Of a stretch of 9,722 nt of DNA, positions 7,491 to 9,722 are shown in pieces. Below the pieces are notes generated by a model. It was not told where the DNA came from. It did no database searches and saw only the letters and a program-made list of their open reading frames with translations. How positions within the stretch are numbered: position 1 is the stretch's first letter; each line of letters begins with the position of its first letter. The DNA is from Micavibrio sp. UBA6139 (GTDB lineage Bacteria; Pseudomonadota; Alphaproteobacteria; Micavibrionales; Micavibrionaceae). Made by a program: the position numbers and the translations under genes. The DNA is taken from assembly GCA_002423285.1 (NCBI GenBank), contig DIVF01000033.1, forward strand, positions 1-9,722, in the 5' to 3' direction.

Positions 7491-8327
7491 TTAGAATTTG
7501 TAACTGGTCGTTAAAAAGACCGCCGGAACAAAATCATCCTTCACAACTGGGCTATCTGCGGCATCACCGATCAGTTGATCCCCTTTCAGGGTCAGGTTTG
7601 TATTCCAATTCTCTGTGAACCGGTATGTTGCACCAACAGAAACCCCAACCGACTTAACACCCGATTCAGCATCATAGCGACGATACCCCGACCGCACAGA
7701 CTGCAAGGATGAAACACCAAAATGATTGCTCATATGCTCCTCATCGGCCCATACGGTGCCAACAGATCCCGACAGGATTACTTTTTCACTGACGGGATAG
7801 CGCGAACCCAGTTTTACATCTGCCGTGGTGCCGTAATCTCCTGATACAGCCGTGGAGATTTTTCCGCTCAATTCCGCCAGTCCGAAATTATAGGCGGCCA
7901 AAAGATTGGCCGTTGGCGATGCATCAACATCGCCCATGCCACGCAGGTTTTTGCGATCATCGCTTTCATCGCGGCCTCCGGCATAACCGATCGATGCGCC
8001 AATTTTATAATTTTCACCGCGCAGCGGGTAACTGCCAATACCGTTTCGAACATTCCCGAAAAATAAACCGTCCTTGTATTCAACACCCAGAACAGGAATA
8101 ACCAGCGCATCGTATTCATCAGACCCTTCATAGGTCGGCGCATAACCCGCCCCGATACCAACCGTGTATTCCCAATCACTGGCTTTTTCGGCGGGCGTTG
8201 CGGATTGTGTCGCGGGGGCGGCTTGCTGCGTATTATTGTACCATTGCTGGGCCTGCGCACTGCCAGACAAGGCGACAGCACAAACGCCAACAGCAAATCC
8301 TGCCGATACTCTGATTATATTAAACAT
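7491..8327 (-). CDS. mipA: MipA/OmpV-family outer-membrane protein
   Basis: This 278-residue outer-membrane barrel has a signal peptide probably cleaved after AQA at residue 26. A polar, Gln/Ala/Thr-rich linker (about 27-50) precedes the barrel. Family motifs visible are GIGAGYAPTYEGSDEY (57-72), GRDE (118-121) and LRGMGDVDASPT (128-139). The chain ends in SYKF, with the terminal aromatic residue recognised by the BAM machinery. The E. coli MipA founder was described as a scaffold for murein-synthesising and degrading enzymes, whereas OmpV homologues act as porin-like or stress-related barrels. The family call is solid but the function here is not fixed by sequence. The start at 8327 has GGGAG with seven bases of spacing. 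It is probably transcribed alone, with promoter-like sequence upstream and a hairpin downstream. Confidence 0.9.
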   Translation of the reverse strand: MFNIIRVSAGFAVGVCAVALSGSAQAQQWYNNTQQAAPATQSATPAEKASDWEYTVGIGAGYAPTYEGSDEYDALVIPVLGVEYKDGLFFGNVRNGIGSYPLRGENYKIGASIGYAGGRDESDDRKNLRGMGDVDASPTANLLAAYNFGLAELSGKISTAVSGDYGTTADVKLGSRYPVSEKVILSGSVGTVWADEEHMSNHFGVSSLQSVRSGYRRYDAESGVKSVGVSVGATYRFTENWNTNLTLKGDQLIGDAADSPVVKDDFVPAVFLTTSYKF

Positions 8328-8349
8328 GAAAAAGCTCCCGCTTGGTTAT

Positions 8350-8377
8350 TTGATACTTCTATAGATGGTGCCGACAA
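8350..8377 (-). promoter_or_regulatory. Possible sigma-70-type promoter for mipA
   Basis: On the minus strand TTGTCG (8377-8372) and TATCAA (8355-8350) are 16 bases apart and each match the consensus at four of six positions. The -10 ends 22 bases before the mipA start codon, leaving room for the GGGAG ribosome site. This is a weak candidate; the 130-base gap between ktrB and mipA is otherwise AT-rich and shows no clear intrinsic terminator for ktrB. Confidence 0.25.
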
Positions 8378-8457
8378 ACGTGAATCGTTAGTCCTGCATT
8401 GAAATCAAAATTTGAGTGAGGAAATGTATGCTGCAACTTACCCAAAACAAGTTAGGC

Positions 8458-9722
8458 CTACCCCAAAAACACCTCGCCTGATGGATGGCGCACCCGCGGC
8501 GCACTGCGAGCAGCAAGGAAAAAGCCGAGAGTCAAAGGTCCAACACGGCCTAAAAACATAATGAGAATAATCACAAATCGCCCTGACCCATCCAGATCAG
8601 CCGTCACCCCGCGCGAAAGTCCGACCGTACCAAAAGCAGAACACACCTCAAAAGCGAGATCAAGAAACGGCAAATCATTTGTGATAGTCACTGCAAACAA
8701 ACCCGTTACAATAATCACAAGACTAACAGAAACAAGGGCCAGCACCTTCATCATCTGTTCCGTTCCAAGACTGCGGCCAAAAGCCGTGATCTGGTTTTGT
8801 CTCTTGAAAAATGCAACCACCGCCAGCAACAAGAGGATAAATGTCGTGACCTTGATCCCGCCTGCGGTCGACGTGCTCCCGCCGCCAATAACCATCAAAG
8901 GCATAATCATCATGGCCGTGCTGTCATGCACAGCACCTATGTCTACCGTGTTAAATCCCGCGGTCCGTGTTGTCACAGCCTGAAACCACGAAGCCCAAAG
9001 ACGTGTTGCTGTGCCATCAAGACCGCCCAGCGTGGCCGGATTGCTCCACTCCAGTGCCATGAACGAAAATGTTGCCCAAAGAATAAGACCGAGCGTACCA
9101 CTAAGCATGAGCTTTGTATGAAGCGAGAGATATCTCCAGCGCCGCTTGTCATTAATATCAGTCAGGACTGAGTATCCCAGCCCTCCCATTATAAACAACA
9201 CGGGGATAACAATATTGATCAGAGGATCCCCAACCCATCGTGTCAGGCTGTCGGGAAGCAGTCCAAAGCCCGCATTATTAAGGGCAGACACCGAGTGAAA
9301 GATGGATTGCCAGATCCCTTCGCGCCAGCCGAATTCAGGAATAAACCGATATGCCAGAAACGCGGCCCCCACAACCTCCAGCACGAACACCACGCGAAAA
9401 ATGATCCACACCAAGCGGATCAAACCACCCATATCCGTCTGATTCAAATCTTCACGAAGCAAAAGCTGCTTGGCCACAGGAATTCTCATTCCGAGTGAAG
9501 ACAGGATTAAGACCGCGAAGGTCATTAATCCTAGTCCACCAAGCTGGATTAAAATGGCAATAATCAATTGCCCCCAGAACGTGTAATGGCTCCCTGTATC
9601 AACAACCGCAAGCCCTGTGACTGTCACCGCGGAAACAGCAGTAAAGAGCGCGTCATAAAACGAGGTCGGCTGATGTGCCGCAAAGGGCAACATCAAAAGA
9701 AATAGACCTGTTGCAAAAGTAG
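8458..9722 (-). CDS. ktrB: KtrB/TrkH-family potassium transporter subunit, 5' end missing
   Basis: This is the membrane-embedded K+ translocating subunit, which normally works with a cytoplasmic KtrA/TrkA nucleotide-binding ring; no such partner is in the window. Numbering from the TTG at 9696, all four selectivity-filter loops with their glycines are present: TVTGL (25-29), NNAGFG (140-145), TRTAGFNT (243-250) and GTVGL (356-360). The intramembrane gate loop GGGSTSTAGGIK is at 271-282. The tail GRVGPLTLGFFLAAR...RHPSGEVFLG is KtrB-like. The TTG (9696) and ATG (9693) look internal: LLMMLPFAAHQPTSF corresponds to the end of the family's first helix, and the frame stays open to 9720. About one helix is therefore missing. 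Positions 9703-9722 are the shared inverted repeat, so the gene may be cut by an insertion sequence and be non-functional, rather than just continuing past the edge. Confidence 0.85.
   Translation of the reverse strand, partial: TFATGLFLLMLPFAAHQPTSFYDALFTAVSAVTVTGLAVVDTGSHYTFWGQLIIAILIQLGGLGLMTFAVLILSSLGMRIPVAKQLLLREDLNQTDMGGLIRLVWIIFRVVFVLEVVGAAFLAYRFIPEFGWREGIWQSIFHSVSALNNAGFGLLPDSLTRWVGDPLINIVIPVLFIMGGLGYSVLTDINDKRRWRYLSLHTKLMLSGTLGLILWATFSFMALEWSNPATLGGLDGTATRLWASWFQAVTTRTAGFNTVDIGAVHDSTAMMIMPLMVIGGGSTSTAGGIKVTTFILLLLAVVAFFKRQNQITAFGRSLGTEQMMKVLALVSVSLVIIVTGLFAVTITNDLPFLDLAFEVCSAFGTVGLSRGVTADLDGSGRFVIILIMFLGRVGPLTLGFFLAARSAPRVRHPSGEVFLG
9703..9722. mobile_element. Probable terminal inverted repeat of an insertion sequence (right edge; element lies outside)
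   Basis: TAGACCTGTTGCAAAAGTAG runs exactly to the window edge and is the inverted copy of positions 4-23. The repeat may continue outside. In the ktrB reading direction it translates in frame to Thr-Phe-Ala-Thr-Gly-Leu, just before the conserved LLMMLPF segment, so it sits where ktrB sequence is expected. Relative to the usual family spacing (Gly seven residues before the Pro of LPF), the Gly here is eight before. This fits a junction with foreign sequence near 9703 but does not prove it. Confidence 0.6.

Noticed and set aside
8435..8453. Small inverted repeat (AACTT / AAGTT) after the ktrB stop as a terminator
   Set aside because: It has only a five-bp AT-rich stem with a nine-base loop and no T-tract on the minus strand.
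1..9722. Window ends as evidence of a circular molecule
   Set aside because: The shared 20 bases are in inverted, not direct, orientation, so they do not indicate circularity.
1..9722. tRNA, rRNA, CRISPR array, phage or defence genes
   Set aside because: Both strands were read, and no tandem spaced repeats, tRNA-like cloverleaf with CCA-type end, rRNA sequence or nuclease/toxin-like proteins were seen.

Overview
The window reads as a chromosomal stretch of a Gram-negative bacterium, most likely an alphaproteobacterium of moderate GC (about half G+C by eye, not computed). The evidence is a one-nucleotide-overlapping tamA-tamB pair with alphaproteobacterial-style sequence, a MipA/OmpV outer-membrane barrel and a periplasmic DUF305 protein. 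A finer placement (Rhodospirillales or Micavibrionales-like) would only be a guess.

All six genes lie on the minus strand, so the direction of transcription is from high to low coordinates. In that order they are: a 5'-truncated KtrB/TrkH potassium-translocating subunit (8458 to the right edge); a MipA/OmpV barrel (7491-8327); a small secreted DUF305 protein with a His/Met-rich segment (6971-7351); TamA, the Omp85 barrel of the translocation and assembly module (5062-6888, or from 6927); TamB, its inner-membrane-anchored partner (1841-5062); and a CPA1-family Na+/H+ antiporter (154-1788). Promoter-like sequences before mipA and before the DUF305 gene, and a hairpin after mipA, suggest that ktrB and mipA are separate units. 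DUF305-tamA-tamB-antiporter could be read together (gaps of 82, overlap, and 52 nt). The set is a cell-envelope and ion-homeostasis neighbourhood: K+ uptake and Na+/H+ exchange at the ends, outer-membrane assembly in the middle. There is no stretch over 300 bases without a gene.

The most notable structure is at the window edges. The same 20-base sequence lies at both ends in inverted orientation, reading outward as TAGACCTGTTGCAAAAGTAG (9703-9722 on the plus strand, 4-23 on the minus strand). It carries a TGTTGCAAA core like the terminal repeats of IS6- and IS5-family insertion sequences. The simplest reading is that copies of one insertion sequence flank this segment just outside it. The right copy would cut ktrB within its first membrane helix, and the left copy would abut a perfect 14-bp-stem hairpin downstream of the antiporter gene. 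No new defence, CRISPR or biosynthetic system is visible. The other points worth a look are a lipobox in TamA, an unusual cysteine pair in its POTRA region, and a minus-strand-specific RNA hairpin after mipA.
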